NCBI RefSeq assembly: GCF_003814915.1
Contig: NZ_RKQK01000001.1
Coordinates: forward strand, 946,031-1,010,030
Reading direction: 5' to 3'
DNA: 64,000 nt
Source: Pacificibacter maritimus
Lineage (GTDB): Bacteria > Pseudomonadota > Alphaproteobacteria > Rhodobacterales > Rhodobacteraceae
The notes under the pieces are model-generated. The model made no database searches. It saw only the letters and a program-made list of their open reading frames with translations, and had not been told where the DNA came from. Positions 8,915-18,091 of this stretch are shown in pieces. The translations under genes and the position numbers were made by a program. Positions within the stretch are counted from its first letter, which is position 1. Each line of letters starts with the position of its first letter.

Positions 8915-9208
8915 TTACGACCCGCGTCGGGCACGCGATCCGCCACGACGACCTTCGGGGCCAAGTAAGCTGCCCAAACCTTCTCGCAGTACTAAAGTCA
9001 TCGGGTGCTGATCATCTGGGCCTTGTTCATACAGTCCAAGCAGACGCCGGATGGCAATATCGGCGCGCATCTCAGGACCAATCTTGATCGCCCAATCCAA
9101 AAAGATCGAGCGCGCTTCAGGAATCTGAATATTTTCAATGCGGTACGATTCGCGGATCAATCCACCAGGATCAAGCGCCTCATCATAATCAAGTGTTTCG
9201 CGGGGCAT
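8915..9208 (-). CDS. Uncharacterised protein, 97 aa
   Basis: I do not recognise a named family. The protein is acidic in the first half (MPRETLDYDEALDPGG, ending in IPEARSIFLDWAIKIGPEM), then has the helix RADIAIRRLLGLYEQGPDDQHPMTLVLREGL. It ends in a Gly/Arg tail (GPEGRRGGSRARRGS) that could contact nucleic acid or membrane. It lies 65 bases downstream of glnE on the same strand and may be read through from it. The good codon pattern over the whole length and the co-directional position support a real gene. Confidence 0.6.
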   Translation of the reverse strand: MPRETLDYDEALDPGGLIRESYRIENIQIPEARSIFLDWAIKIGPEMRADIAIRRLLGLYEQGPDDQHPMTLVLREGLGSLLGPEGRRGGSRARRGS

Positions 9209-9273
9209 GTCTTCAGCCTTTTTCGGTCAGTTCGCATCACGTCTTATCGGCAGACATCCCCCGATACAACAGA

Positions 9274-12096
9274 TCATGCGCGCTTGGGCACAGGGCGCGC
9301 CAAAACAGCATCTAAGAGTGTCGCGGCCTCTTCACAGGCCAATTTGATGTCGGACTCCAACAGATCGATACGCTCAGATTCGGTTGAGCGCAGCAAGAAA
9401 GCGCGACCATCAAACCCGATGGCAGCAGGGTCCAAACGGTCCCCCGACAAAAGCCGTGCCGCCGACTGCAAGCGCCATGTCAAACGATAGGTTTCGCATA
9501 ACACATCGTGTTCCTCGGGCGTGATCCAGCCAATATCCACGCCAGACTGCAATTGCGCGTAGATATCTTGGCTAAGAGATGTGCTGATCAAAGCTGCGGC
9601 TTCGGCCAACAGTTCGATATCCATCATCCGCCCTGCCCCCGACTTTGGATCCCAAGTCGATCCTGGTTTGGCTTCAGCCAAACGCTTGCGCATATCGCTG
9701 GTTTCTTGTCGGATCACGGCCTCATCCCTGCGCGATTGGAACAGATCAAGCCGGAAAGCTTCGACCAATTTTGCCAATCGTGCATCGCCCGCGACCACAC
9801 AGGCGCGGGTCAAAGCCAAATGTTCCCACACCCAAGCTTCTGAGCGCTGATAAGTTTTAAAACTCGCCAAAGACGTGGCAACTGGACCTTGCCTGCCAGA
9901 CGGGCGAAGGCGCATATCCACTTCGTACAAGCGCCCTTCAGCGGTTTGGGCCGTGACAGCTGTGATCAATGCTTGGGTCAGGCGCGAATAATAGGCACGC
10001 GCGGCAAGTGGGCGTTTGCCTGTTGAGGCCTCAACCCCAGCGGCGTCATAAATAACGATCATATCCAGATCAGATGCCGCAGTCAGGCGCCCTGCCCCCA
10101 ATGATCCCATCCCCAAAACCAAAGCACCATTTCCAGGCGGAGTACCATGTTTGGCCGCGAAATTTTCGACCACCACATCATAAAGGGCAGCGATTGAAGC
10201 GCGGGCCAAATCGCAATATTGCTGACCCGCTTCATCGGCTGAAATCAAACCGCGCAATTGATGAACACCCACACGGAAGTGCCATTCTTTGGCCCATCGA
10301 CGCGATGTATCAAGCGCCACTTCATAGTCGCCCGCCTTTGCCAAAGCCTTTGACAGCTCGTCTTTCAGGCTATCAACGCTTGGCCAAGGTTCAAAGAACG
10401 ACCCGCCAATAACGCCGTCCAAAACGCTCGCATTGCGCGATAGATACTGCGCCAAATGCGGGGCTGTTGACACAATATCAAGGATCAAATCGATCAGTTG
10501 TGGATTGGCTTCAAACAACGCAAATAGCTGCACACCCGCGGGCAAACCGCGCAAAAAGCCATCCAGATGCCCCGCCACATCCAAGGGACGATCTTGGGCC
10601 TGAATACGTGTTAAGATTTGCTGTTCTAAGCGCCCAAAAATGTCTTGAGCCCGTTCGGATCTTAGGGCGGGGTATGTCGTCCAACGCTCTGTAATTGCTT
10701 GCAACTCAGGGGATAGCTCTACCTGTTTGCGGTCATCGTCTGCGGGGGCAAAAAAGCTTTCCGTTACCTCATGCACGCGCAGACACCGCGCATGTACGTC
10801 GCGGCGCAATTCCTCCACCGATTGTCCCATAAGGCAGGCCAAGCGGTCGAATTCATCATCGGATTTCGGCAAACTATGAGTTTGTTGATCGCGCAGCATT
10901 TGCAGGCGGTGCTCAAGCTCGCGGTGTGATGTATAGTCTTGGGTCAAAATATCGCGCGTCTCGGCATCAACCCAGCCTTTTTCAGTCAAGACCTGCAAGG
11001 CCGCACAGGTGCCCCTGACGCGCAGATCAGGATCACGTCCCCCAGCGATCAATTGGCGGGTTTGTGCAAAAAATTCGATTTCACGTATACCGCCTGATCC
11101 AAGTTTTACATTGTGGCCTTCTAGGCATAAAGCGCCGCCTAAACCTTTGTGTTTGCGTATTTTTAGACGCATGTCATGGGTTTCTTGGATGGCTGCAAAA
11201 TCAAGATGCTTGCGCCAAACAAAGGGTGTCAGGGTCGCTAAAAACTCTGCGCCTGCTGTCAAGTCGCCTGCTGCGGCGCGCGCTTTGATAAAGGCTGCGC
11301 GTTCCCATGTGCGCCCCACGCTTTCGTAATAGCGCTCGGCCGCATCCATCGCAAAACACACAGGCGTCACCGATGGATCAGGTCGTAATCGCAGATCAGT
11401 GCGAAACACGTAACCTTCGCCTGTCAACTCGGATAAGGATGCCATGGCTTTTCGTGTGGCGCGGATAAAAGCAGATCGCGCCTCCATTCGACTGTCAGGA
11501 TCAAAACGGGTTTCATCGAACAGACAGATCAGATCAATGTCAGAAGAATAATTGAGTTCTCCTGCTCCGTGTTTTCCCATCGCAAGGGCCACCATGCCTG
11601 CGCAGGAGTCTATGTCATCTTGGGTTTGCCCCGGCAATTTGCCACGATTGATTTCAGTCCCGACATGGCTTCGCAGCGCAGCATGGGTCGCGTGATCGGC
11701 CAAATCAGACAGCGCCCCAGTGACCGCATGCAAATCCCAAACGCCAGCCAGATCACACAGGCCCGCCAGTAATGCAATGCGGCGCTTGGCTGTGCGCAAA
11801 CCGACATCCAATTGGTCAGGCACCAAGGCATCAATGCGACGCAATTCTTCGGATAAAGCTGTCTCGGGTGTCTCTATATTGGCGCTAATCCAATCGGCCT
11901 CGCGCAGGATTAATCCATGCAAATAGGGCGCTGATCCTGCTGCCCCTGCCATCACATCGCGCACAGGTTTTGCCACATCAAATACAGCGTCCAACGCGTC
12001 TTGGGCGCGCTCAGGTTCATAGGCGCGCGGCAAACGCGTAATACGATTTGAAAAGAGATCAGACACGAGAAGATTCCTTGAGTAAAGCCCAGCCAT
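9274..12096 (-). CDS. glnE: Glutamine synthetase adenylyltransferase/adenylyl-removing enzyme
   Basis: GlnE attaches AMP to, and removes it from, glutamine synthetase in response to PII protein state, setting nitrogen assimilation. At 940 residues it is full length. Two nucleotidyltransferase domains are visible: the N-terminal adenylyl-removase with ELNYSSDIDLICLFDE (around residues 180-195) and the C-terminal adenylyltransferase with GAGRLTAASDLDMIVIYD (around 685). Each has the paired aspartates, followed by DLRLRPDPS and DMRLRPSGRQGP. A central helical regulatory linker joins them. No glnA or glnB lies in the window. Confidence 0.95.
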   Translation of the reverse strand: MAGLYSRNLLVSDLFSNRITRLPRAYEPERAQDALDAVFDVAKPVRDVMAGAAGSAPYLHGLILREADWISANIETPETALSEELRRIDALVPDQLDVGLRTAKRRIALLAGLCDLAGVWDLHAVTGALSDLADHATHAALRSHVGTEINRGKLPGQTQDDIDSCAGMVALAMGKHGAGELNYSSDIDLICLFDETRFDPDSRMEARSAFIRATRKAMASLSELTGEGYVFRTDLRLRPDPSVTPVCFAMDAAERYYESVGRTWERAAFIKARAAAGDLTAGAEFLATLTPFVWRKHLDFAAIQETHDMRLKIRKHKGLGGALCLEGHNVKLGSGGIREIEFFAQTRQLIAGGRDPDLRVRGTCAALQVLTEKGWVDAETRDILTQDYTSHRELEHRLQMLRDQQTHSLPKSDDEFDRLACLMGQSVEELRRDVHARCLRVHEVTESFFAPADDDRKQVELSPELQAITERWTTYPALRSERAQDIFGRLEQQILTRIQAQDRPLDVAGHLDGFLRGLPAGVQLFALFEANPQLIDLILDIVSTAPHLAQYLSRNASVLDGVIGGSFFEPWPSVDSLKDELSKALAKAGDYEVALDTSRRWAKEWHFRVGVHQLRGLISADEAGQQYCDLARASIAALYDVVVENFAAKHGTPPGNGALVLGMGSLGAGRLTAASDLDMIVIYDAAGVEASTGKRPLAARAYYSRLTQALITAVTAQTAEGRLYEVDMRLRPSGRQGPVATSLASFKTYQRSEAWVWEHLALTRACVVAGDARLAKLVEAFRLDLFQSRRDEAVIRQETSDMRKRLAEAKPGSTWDPKSGAGRMMDIELLAEAAALISTSLSQDIYAQLQSGVDIGWITPEEHDVLCETYRLTWRLQSAARLLSGDRLDPAAIGFDGRAFLLRSTESERIDLLESDIKLACEEAATLLDAVLARPVPKRA

Positions 12097-12260
12097 TGGA
12101 CCTAGTCACGCTCCCTTGTGCAAGGCCAATCTCGCCTGCCCTTTCGTTTAGGAATAGCACGCGGCAGATTAAAAATCGTCGCGGTAAATCAAAGCCCTTG
12201 GCCTCTGTCATACATTTACGACAGGCCAGACATACAACCACACCGCAAAGCCTGCGCACT

Positions 12261-12539
12261 TTATGGATCTTCGATCGGTATATGAAACTTATCACGTTTC
12301 AGGATTTTCCGCTCGATGTGGGTTAGGTTCTGCTTGGCCGCTTCGGCATTGCCGTTATTGGCCTGTAAAGACTTTTGCCATGACTTAAGCACCGATCGCG
12401 GGGACCACGGCAAGGCTGCGTGCATCAACCATGACCGCAACTCTGCTGGCAGTTGGTCGTAGTCCACCATGGAATCGCCTTTGCGCACACGCCGCTTTAA
12501 ACTTGTGCGTGCGTTTTTCTTTTGCCGATACCCGCGCAT
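12261..12539 (-). CDS. DUF6525-like small basic protein
   Basis: The 92-residue protein begins with a strongly basic stretch (RGYRQKKNARTSLKRRVRKGD), followed by the block DYDQLPAELRSWLMHAALPWSPRSVLKSW, which I associate with a Rhodobacterales family called DUF6525. The remainder is charged helix. No catalytic motif is seen, and the basic N-terminus suggests contact with RNA, DNA or lipid, which is inference. It is 164 bases upstream of glnE and in the same direction, but whether they are co-transcribed is unclear. Confidence 0.65.
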   Translation of the reverse strand: MRGYRQKKNARTSLKRRVRKGDSMVDYDQLPAELRSWLMHAALPWSPRSVLKSWQKSLQANNGNAEAAKQNLTHIERKILKRDKFHIPIEDP

Positions 12540-12700
12540 TACTCAGACCATTGCGCTAAACGCCCAAAACGCTGTGTATATTTTGCGCTGGTCAGTTTGT
12601 TTTTTGGTTTTGCGATGCAGGGCATCTGGGCACTCCGTTTTTCTGTTGAACAGGCCTTTGCTTTAGGAAGGGATGAAACCTGCGCAAGCAATAATTCGAT

Positions 12701-12935
12701 ATGTAATAACATTACATTTGAGATGCAAACTATCTGTATTTTTCGCAGTGACTGTAGTGAGACAGCGTGATCAACGATATAAACACCCTGCAGCTGGATC
12801 AAGCTCACTCTGAAATAACGCCACGCAAGTCACTGAAATATAATACATTTAAAAGTTAATGTAAAAAACATTCACATTTAGGCTTGCAATTTACCGCACC
12901 AACCCCAATCTTGGTAATGTAAAAGACATTTACAT
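12701..12935. promoter_or_regulatory. Three related ATGTAA...TTACAT palindromes before the DUF2852 gene
   Basis: Site A (12701-12717) reads ATGTAATAACATTACAT, site B (12859-12877) ATGTAAAAAACATTCACAT and site C (12917-12935) ATGTAAAAGACATTTACAT. Arms are 7 bp, perfect in A and C and with one mismatch in B. The spacing of the arms differs in A (3 bases) from B and C (5 bases). B and C are 58 bp apart and C lies 33 bp before the DUF2852 start, as expected for a repressor or activator array. I cannot name the regulator. The rest of the 12540-12968 interval shows no gene. Confidence 0.6.
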
Positions 12936-12968
12936 AACCACAAACAGAGAGATTAGGAAAAACACCCA

Positions 12969-13409
12969 ATGACACATGCCGCCGATTTTGAAACTGCCCC
13001 TGCCCGCCCACAAAGCTGGTTCGCCCGCGCAGAGACTTGGCTGGATGATAAAGGAAAAGGCGCTTGGATCGCCGCGATGGTCCTTGGCTTTATCTTTGTT
13101 TGGCCTGTCGGCCTTGCCATCTTATTTTACATGATCTGGAGCAAACGTATGTTTAACAAATCTTCATGCCGCAGTAACCGCAGTCACCGCAATCACGCAG
13201 CGTTTAACTCTTCGGGAAATTCGGCCTTTGACGCCTATAAAGCCGAAACTCTGCGCCGCTTGGAAGACGAACAAGGCAGCTTTGAAGCCTTTTTGGAACG
13301 CCTGCGTGCCGCAAAAGACAAAGCTGAATTTGACCAGTTCATGGATGATCGCAGCAAAGCGCCCGCAGAGATGACACAAACTGATATGGACGAGAAAACA
13401 GACGCGTAA
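12969..13409 (+). CDS. DUF2852 membrane-anchored protein
   Basis: The 146-residue protein has a cytoplasmic N-terminus ending in LDDKGKGAWIAAMVLGFIFVWPVGLAILFYMIWSKRM, one long membrane segment typical of DUF2852. A Ser/Asn/His/Arg-rich linker (NKSSCRSNRSHRNH) and a charged coiled helix (AFDAYKAETLRRLEDEQGSFEAFLERLRAAKDKAEFDQFMDD) follow. The layout recalls small envelope-stress or pilot proteins that anchor a helix to the inner membrane. Function is not known. It has its own regulatory region with three palindromes upstream and a hairpin after the stop, so it is probably a single-gene unit under specific control. Confidence 0.82.
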   Translation: MTHAADFETAPARPQSWFARAETWLDDKGKGAWIAAMVLGFIFVWPVGLAILFYMIWSKRMFNKSSCRSNRSHRNHAAFNSSGNSAFDAYKAETLRRLEDEQGSFEAFLERLRAAKDKAEFDQFMDDRSKAPAEMTQTDMDEKTDA

Positions 13410-13429
13410 GTCATTATGCGCGAACCATC

Positions 13430-13459
13430 AAACGTGCCTTTTACAACAAAGGCACGTTT
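13430..13459 (+). terminator. Hairpin after the DUF2852 gene
   Basis: A 12-bp perfect stem AAACGTGCCTTT/AAAGGCACGTTT with loop TACAAC starts 21 bases after the stop. The T-run is short (the stem itself ends in TTT), so termination may be partial. Its presence argues against starting the RDD gene at 13460. Confidence 0.65.
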
Positions 13460-13543
13460 ATGCCCAAAGGCCACTCACCTCTGCCTGCAACCCTTTTTTC
13501 GTGTTACAAAGCCATGCCCACTTATTTGAATGAGAGCCAAAGA

Positions 13544-14002
13544 ATGATCCACAATGATGATGCCCTATGGGGGCTGCCTGACCCAGAAACCCAAAGTGGG
13601 TTCTACGCCTCTGTGCCAGCCAAGCGCTTATGGGCTTTCGTGATCGACCTTGTTGTCGTCTCTATATTGACCGCATTGATTTTGCCCCTCACCGCATTCA
13701 CGGGCATCTTTTTCTTTCCGTTTTTGTTTGCTGTCGTAAGCTTTGCTTACCGTGTGGTGACCTTATCAGGGGCCTCAGCGACGCTGGGCATGCGGGTTTT
13801 GGGCATCGAGTTTCGCACATCAAAAGGCGAACGCTTTGATCTGGGCATGGCGTTTTTACACACCGCATTGTTCACGGTCTGGGCGTCAATGGGGTTGCCT
13901 CAGGTGGTCTCGGTGGTGTTGATGCTCTTGACAGCGCGCAAACAAGGCCTCTCAGATGTCATCTTGGGCACGGCTGCGATCAATCGACCGTCGCAGTTTT
14001 GA
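13544..14002 (+). CDS. RDD-family membrane protein
   Basis: The 152-residue protein starts from the ATG at 13544; an in-frame ATG at 13460 abuts the hairpin and adds an unlikely N-terminus. It has the RDD signature AKRLWAFVIDLVVVSIL (Arg plus Asp in the first helix) and further membrane helices ALILPLTAFTGIFFFPFLFAVVSFAYRVV and FLHTALFTVWASMGLPQVVSVVLMLLTA. The central GASATLGMRVLGIEFRTSKGERFDLGMAFLH is the usual second part of the family. RDD proteins are linked in some bacteria to sodium or proton tolerance; the role here is not known. The gene is about 160 bases before bpt on the same strand. Confidence 0.85.
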   Translation: MIHNDDALWGLPDPETQSGFYASVPAKRLWAFVIDLVVVSILTALILPLTAFTGIFFFPFLFAVVSFAYRVVTLSGASATLGMRVLGIEFRTSKGERFDLGMAFLHTALFTVWASMGLPQVVSVVLMLLTARKQGLSDVILGTAAINRPSQF

Positions 14003-14166
14003 TGCCTCGGTCGGATTAGCGTATTGCATTGTGAAATTAACCAAGGGCATAGGAATATAGCGTATTGTCGTGACTTAAGCGATAATTCCCACCCGAGGCC
14101 CCTTGGCCTGTGGCACAGGCTTTGCTACTTTAATGGGGTTCCTCATAAACGGCTTGTTGTTTTCTT

Positions 14167-15003
14167 ATGCGTCATACGCTTCCCCATGCTCCTCAATTCT
14201 ATGTGACAACGCCGCAGGTCTGTCCTTATTTAGAGGGGAAGATGGAACGCAAATTGTTTACAGCACTTCAGGGGGCAGAGGCATTAAAGTTAAATGACAG
14301 CCTGTCAAAACAGGGGTTCCGTCGGTCGCAAAATGTGCTCTATCGCCCAACCTGCGCCGATTGTAATGCCTGTATGTCCGCGCGCATTCGTGTCGCTGAT
14401 TTTGCCCCAACTAAAAGTCAAAAACGCGCGATTAAAAAGAACAGCTATCTCAAGCGATCAGCCAAATCTCCTTGGGCGACAGAGGCCCAATACGACTTGT
14501 TTCGCACCTATCTAGACAGCCGCCACAAAGATGGCGGCATGGCAGATATGGATGTGTTTGAATTTGCCGCCATGATAGAAGAAACTCCGATCCGCACCCG
14601 CATGATCGAATATCATACGCCCGAAACAGCGGATCTGGATGAGACCCTGTCAGCAACCTGTTTGACCGATATTTTGGATGATGGGCTTTCGATGGTCTAT
14701 TCGTTTTACCATCCTGATTTGGCCAAAGACAGTTTGGGAACCTATATCATTCTTGACCACATCGAAATCGCGCGTGAAGCGGGTTTACCCTATGTTTACT
14801 TGGGATATTGGGTGCCTGGTTCGCGCAAGATGGGATATAAAGCCCGCTTTTCTGCGCTTGAAGTTTACACAGATGGCGACTGGATCAAAATCGACGATCC
14901 CGACAGTTTCACCGCACCCAACCCCGCGCAAACAGCAGAACCTATTGCAACTCAGGTGGCCAATATCGACTTGCCACTTGAGACGGATGACTCCGCGCTC
15001 TAA
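14167..15003 (+). CDS. bpt: Aspartate/glutamate leucyltransferase (N-degron pathway)
   Basis: Bpt moves leucine from Leu-tRNA to proteins that begin with Asp or Glu, marking them for ClpS-ClpAP degradation. The 278-residue protein has the ATE1-type cysteine motifs CPYLEG (about residue 19) and [15 protein letters not shown] (about 60-74). The GNAT-like transferase region follows, with [54 protein letters not shown] near the C-terminus. The length and motif order are family-typical. The acidic tail is variable in the family. It could also be named arginyltransferase by homology, but bacterial members with this layout are leucyl-type. Start 14167 leaves the cysteine motif near the N-terminus as expected. 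Confidence 0.9.
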   Translation: MRHTLPHAPQFYVTTPQVCPYLEGKMERKLFTALQGAEALKLNDSLSKQGFRRSQNVLYRPTCADCNACMSARIRVADFAPTKSQKRAIKKNSYLKRSAKSPWATEAQYDLFRTYLDSRHKDGGMADMDVFEFAAMIEETPIRTRMIEYHTPETADLDETLSATCLTDILDDGLSMVYSFYHPDLAKDSLGTYIILDHIEIAREAGLPYVYLGYWVPGSRKMGYKARFSALEVYTDGDWIKIDDPDSFTAPNPAQTAEPIATQVANIDLPLETDDSAL

Positions 15004-15064
15004 GCCACTGGATGCGACAGGATTGGGGGCCGTTCGCCCCAATAGGTGCCCTGAAATATTCAGA

Positions 15065-15526
15065 TTAGTGGTAGTGGTGCGCCGATTGCTGCGCGACGGG
15101 CATCGGCATCACATTTCCCATCATTAAGCCAAGCTGCTGCGCCAGATTAACAGCTGAGGGAACCACATCAGGGCGCAGGATCAGCATCGCTTGCAGCATC
15201 GCGTCTTCTGCATCGCCATGTGTTGCAGTGCAAATAAACAAAGCGAAATTAGCTTCATCCGCGCCGATACAATTGCAATTTCCATCATGGGTCATCAAGG
15301 GACGCCGCGCATAGCGGGTAAAGATCTGCATCAAGTCATCGAAATATGCCCGCGCAGTATCGCCACGCTGTGGGCCGATATAGGATGAAATATTCTCCCA
15401 AAACAGGTGTTCGTCGGATTGACCGAACTTTCGCAGAGCGGTGATCAATAACAAGCTTTGCTGATCTATAGTGTCAACGCGTGAGACGGGTGCAGCGCCT
15501 GAGAGACGCGGATCAAACTGTTTCAT
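15065..15526 (-). CDS. Uncharacterised protein, 153 aa
   Basis: I do not recognise the family. The sequence is mostly helical (LLLITALRKFGQSDEHLFWENISSYIGPQRGDTARAYFDDLMQIFTRYARRPL), with a central GNCNCIGADEANFALFICTATHGDAEDAMLQAMLILRPD and a His-rich end (HHYH). The paired cysteines C-N-C in NCNCIG and the HHYH tail could bind metal, but this is inference. Codon pattern and length support a real gene. It is convergent with bpt, about 60 bases apart, and its upstream side borders the terminator of the TRAP operon. Confidence 0.6.
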   Translation of the reverse strand: MKQFDPRLSGAAPVSRVDTIDQQSLLLITALRKFGQSDEHLFWENISSYIGPQRGDTARAYFDDLMQIFTRYARRPLMTHDGNCNCIGADEANFALFICTATHGDAEDAMLQAMLILRPDVVPSAVNLAQQLGLMMGNVMPMPVAQQSAHHYH

Positions 15527-15628
15527 ACTGCTATCTCACCACTTTATTACCTGATTGTTTTGGTAGGATACACGCTCGCATCTAATTTGCAATACCTGAG
15601 TTAAAAACTAAGGCTAAAAATTGCGCAT

Positions 15629-15659
15629 AAAAAAGGCCCCACGAAATCGCAGGGCCTTT
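15629..15659 (-). terminator. Terminator of the TRAP transporter operon
   Basis: On the minus strand an 8-bp stem (AAAGGCCC/GGGCCTTT) with an inner CGA/TCG pairing is followed by a run of T. It begins about 16 bases after the dctM-like stop, so it very likely ends the TRAP transcript. Confidence 0.85.
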
Positions 15660-15675
15660 GAACTCTATTCTGGCC

Positions 15676-18030
15676 CTAACGCGCCAAAAGATTTGGAATG
15701 ATCGTCACCACATCAGGGAACATCCAGAGCGCCATCAAGCCCAACACTTGGATCAAAACGAAAGGAATGATCCCGCGGTAAATATGGGCTGTCGTCACAG
15801 AGGGCGGCGCAACCCCGCGCAGATAGAACAGGGCAAATCCGAAGGGCGGCGTCAGGAATGAGGTCTGTAAATTAACCGCAATCATGATCGTCACCCATTT
15901 GGGATCCATCGTACCGCCATAGATCACAGGACCAACAATCGGCACGACGATGTAAATGATCTCAAGGAAATCAAGCACAAAGCCCAAGATAAACAAGACA
16001 GCCATGACCAGCAAGAACACGGTAAATTCATTGTCGAATGACCGCAGGAATTGCTGGATGTAATGTTCGCCACCAAATGAAATCACCACCAAGTTCAGCA
16101 ATTGAGAGCCGATCAAAATGGTAAAGACCATCGAGGTCACCTTGGCCGTTTCTCGCACAACAGCTTTCAGCGTGCCATCTTGAAGCAAAGTATAGCAGGC
16201 GTACAAGATGCCGAAGAATGCAAAATAGTAACACCCAAGGGCAGCAAGATAGGCCACCCAATCTTCGAAAGGCACATCCTCACGGGTCACGCGCAGATCA
16301 AAATTTGCGCCGATCAAAATCATTACGATCACAGCAAAAGCCGCACCGATCAGAATTTTTGATACTTTTTGTTCATCACGCAACTTGCGGTAGGCGGCCA
16401 AAAGCAGTGCCCCCCCTGCCCCAAGCCCCGCAGCGGGCGTCGGATTGGTCACACCGCCCAAAATTGATCCCAGCACAGCCACGATCAAAACAAGCGGCGG
16501 GAACACCACGCGGAACAATTCGTTGCGCGCCAAGTGCATCACAGCGAATTTCAACCCGAAAGCAATCATCGCAAAGGGCACAAGGTAGATCATAAAGGCC
16601 GTGCCCGAACTCGTGAGCGGCCCGACATAGAGCATGTCCAAAGCCAAAACAGCGATGATGCCCAAAGCCCCTAAAATGAGCGGACGCCCATCGGCTGACA
16701 AAGACACACCGCGCGCAAATCCAAACACGATAGCAAAGAGCACCATGACAACCATGATACCTGTGCCAATCAAAGGCGCATTCGCGACAGCTTCAGCCGT
16801 AAGATCTTCGATTTCGCCTTCGGTACGGCGCACGCTTTCTTGGGATCCACCTGCGTCACTGATGGCAGCTTGTTCCGCCACAGCAATATCCCAAGCATCT
16901 TGACCATGCAGCGAAATCATAGCGGACTGACAGCTTTCGCTCACATTGGTGCGCAGGCTTGCACGCGCGCCTGTGTCTGAGAACTGTTTGACCAAGACAG
17001 ATTGCGACCCAGTCACACCGAATTGGCCAGACAGAACAGCCATGCCGATAACGAAAACAGGCAAGGCTACGAACCACAACAGACCTTCGCGGCGCGTGAC
17101 CGGATCGGCTGTTTCGCTGGTAAAATGCACAGGCGGCGCTTTGCTCGGGTTAAACAGCGCATAGCCAAAAGCGTAGAGCGCATAGAACCCTGCCAGCATA
17201 ACACCTGGCAAAATTGCGGCTTGGAACAAGGTGCCCACAGAGACAACCGCGGGTTTGCCCAGATAGGTCAAAGCATCGGTACAGCCAAAGGATTGTGCGC
17301 GCGCTTCTTGGGCTGCGGAATAAAGATCACCAGCCAAGGTGCCTAGCAAAACGATCACAATGGATGGCGGAATAATCTGCCCCAAAGTGCCTGATGCCGC
17401 GATCACACCTGTCGCGAGCTCTGGTGAATAATTGTTGCGCAGCATGGTTGGCAAAGACAAAAGCCCCATGGTCACAACGGTGGCGCCAACGATGCCTGTA
17501 GAGGCGGCCAAAAATGCGCCCACAATCACAACGGAGACAGCCAAACCGCCAGGAAGTGGCCCAAAAACGCGCGCCATTGTGGTTAAAAGATCATTGGCAA
17601 TCTTGGAACGTTCCAAAATGATACCCATCATCACGAACATCAAAACCGCCAAAAGCGTTTCGATGGACGCCCCCGCGAAGACACGTTCGTTCATCCGATT
17701 GATGATAAAGGACAGGTTGCGATCCATCGCCCGTTCCCAGCCGCCTTCAAATAAGGGCTGCACATAGGTGGGCAAATCGGGATACCTGAAATGCGAAATA
17801 TTGACGGGGTTCACGCCTGAGGCAGTGAGGTCGCGGTAGGCCTGCGACCCTGTATCGATGGCTTCGTGCACCAAAATGCCCGCGCTGTCCAAAGCAGCGA
17901 TAATGCCAAAGGACACCAGCCCCGCACCACCGATTGCGAAAGCAACGGGAAAGCCCGTTAAGATACCACCGAATAGGCTAAGAAAGACGATTATAAGGCC
18001 AATCTCTACGCCATCTAGTCCGAAAATCAT
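15676..18030 (-). CDS. TRAP transporter large permease, unusually long (DctM type)
   Basis: The large membrane subunit of a sodium-coupled TRAP uptake system. The DctM core is split. The first part (residues about 1-300) has GGILTGFPVAFAIGGAG, ASTGIVGATVVTMGLLSLPTML and SGTLGQIIPPSIVIVLLGTLAGDL. The last part (about 610-784) has TSMVFTILIGSQLLNLV and NLQTSFLTPPFGFALFYLRGVAPP. Between them about 300 extra residues include a polar loop (about 345-425) and roughly six further helices. DctM proteins are commonly about 430 residues. The long form is known for transporters with TakP-like binding proteins. It is the last gene of dctP-dctQ-dctM, 61 bases after dctQ. Confidence 0.92.
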   Translation of the reverse strand: MIFGLDGVEIGLIIVFLSLFGGILTGFPVAFAIGGAGLVSFGIIAALDSAGILVHEAIDTGSQAYRDLTASGVNPVNISHFRYPDLPTYVQPLFEGGWERAMDRNLSFIINRMNERVFAGASIETLLAVLMFVMMGIILERSKIANDLLTTMARVFGPLPGGLAVSVVIVGAFLAASTGIVGATVVTMGLLSLPTMLRNNYSPELATGVIAASGTLGQIIPPSIVIVLLGTLAGDLYSAAQEARAQSFGCTDALTYLGKPAVVSVGTLFQAAILPGVMLAGFYALYAFGYALFNPSKAPPVHFTSETADPVTRREGLLWFVALPVFVIGMAVLSGQFGVTGSQSVLVKQFSDTGARASLRTNVSESCQSAMISLHGQDAWDIAVAEQAAISDAGGSQESVRRTEGEIEDLTAEAVANAPLIGTGIMVVMVLFAIVFGFARGVSLSADGRPLILGALGIIAVLALDMLYVGPLTSSGTAFMIYLVPFAMIAFGLKFAVMHLARNELFRVVFPPLVLIVAVLGSILGGVTNPTPAAGLGAGGALLLAAYRKLRDEQKVSKILIGAAFAVIVMILIGANFDLRVTREDVPFEDWVAYLAALGCYYFAFFGILYACYTLLQDGTLKAVVRETAKVTSMVFTILIGSQLLNLVVISFGGEHYIQQFLRSFDNEFTVFLLVMAVLFILGFVLDFLEIIYIVVPIVGPVIYGGTMDPKWVTIMIAVNLQTSFLTPPFGFALFYLRGVAPPSVTTAHIYRGIIPFVLIQVLGLMALWMFPDVVTIIPNLLAR

Positions 18031-18091
18031 GAGCCTTGCCCTTGCGTCTTATGGGAAATTGTGGGGATGAAATTCAATATATGCGCCTGCA

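Noticed and set aside
12701-12935. PpsR/CrtJ sites (TGT-N12-ACA) at the ATGTAA palindromes
   Set aside because: The spacing between TGT and ACA is 11 or 9 bases, not 12, and no photosynthesis gene is near.
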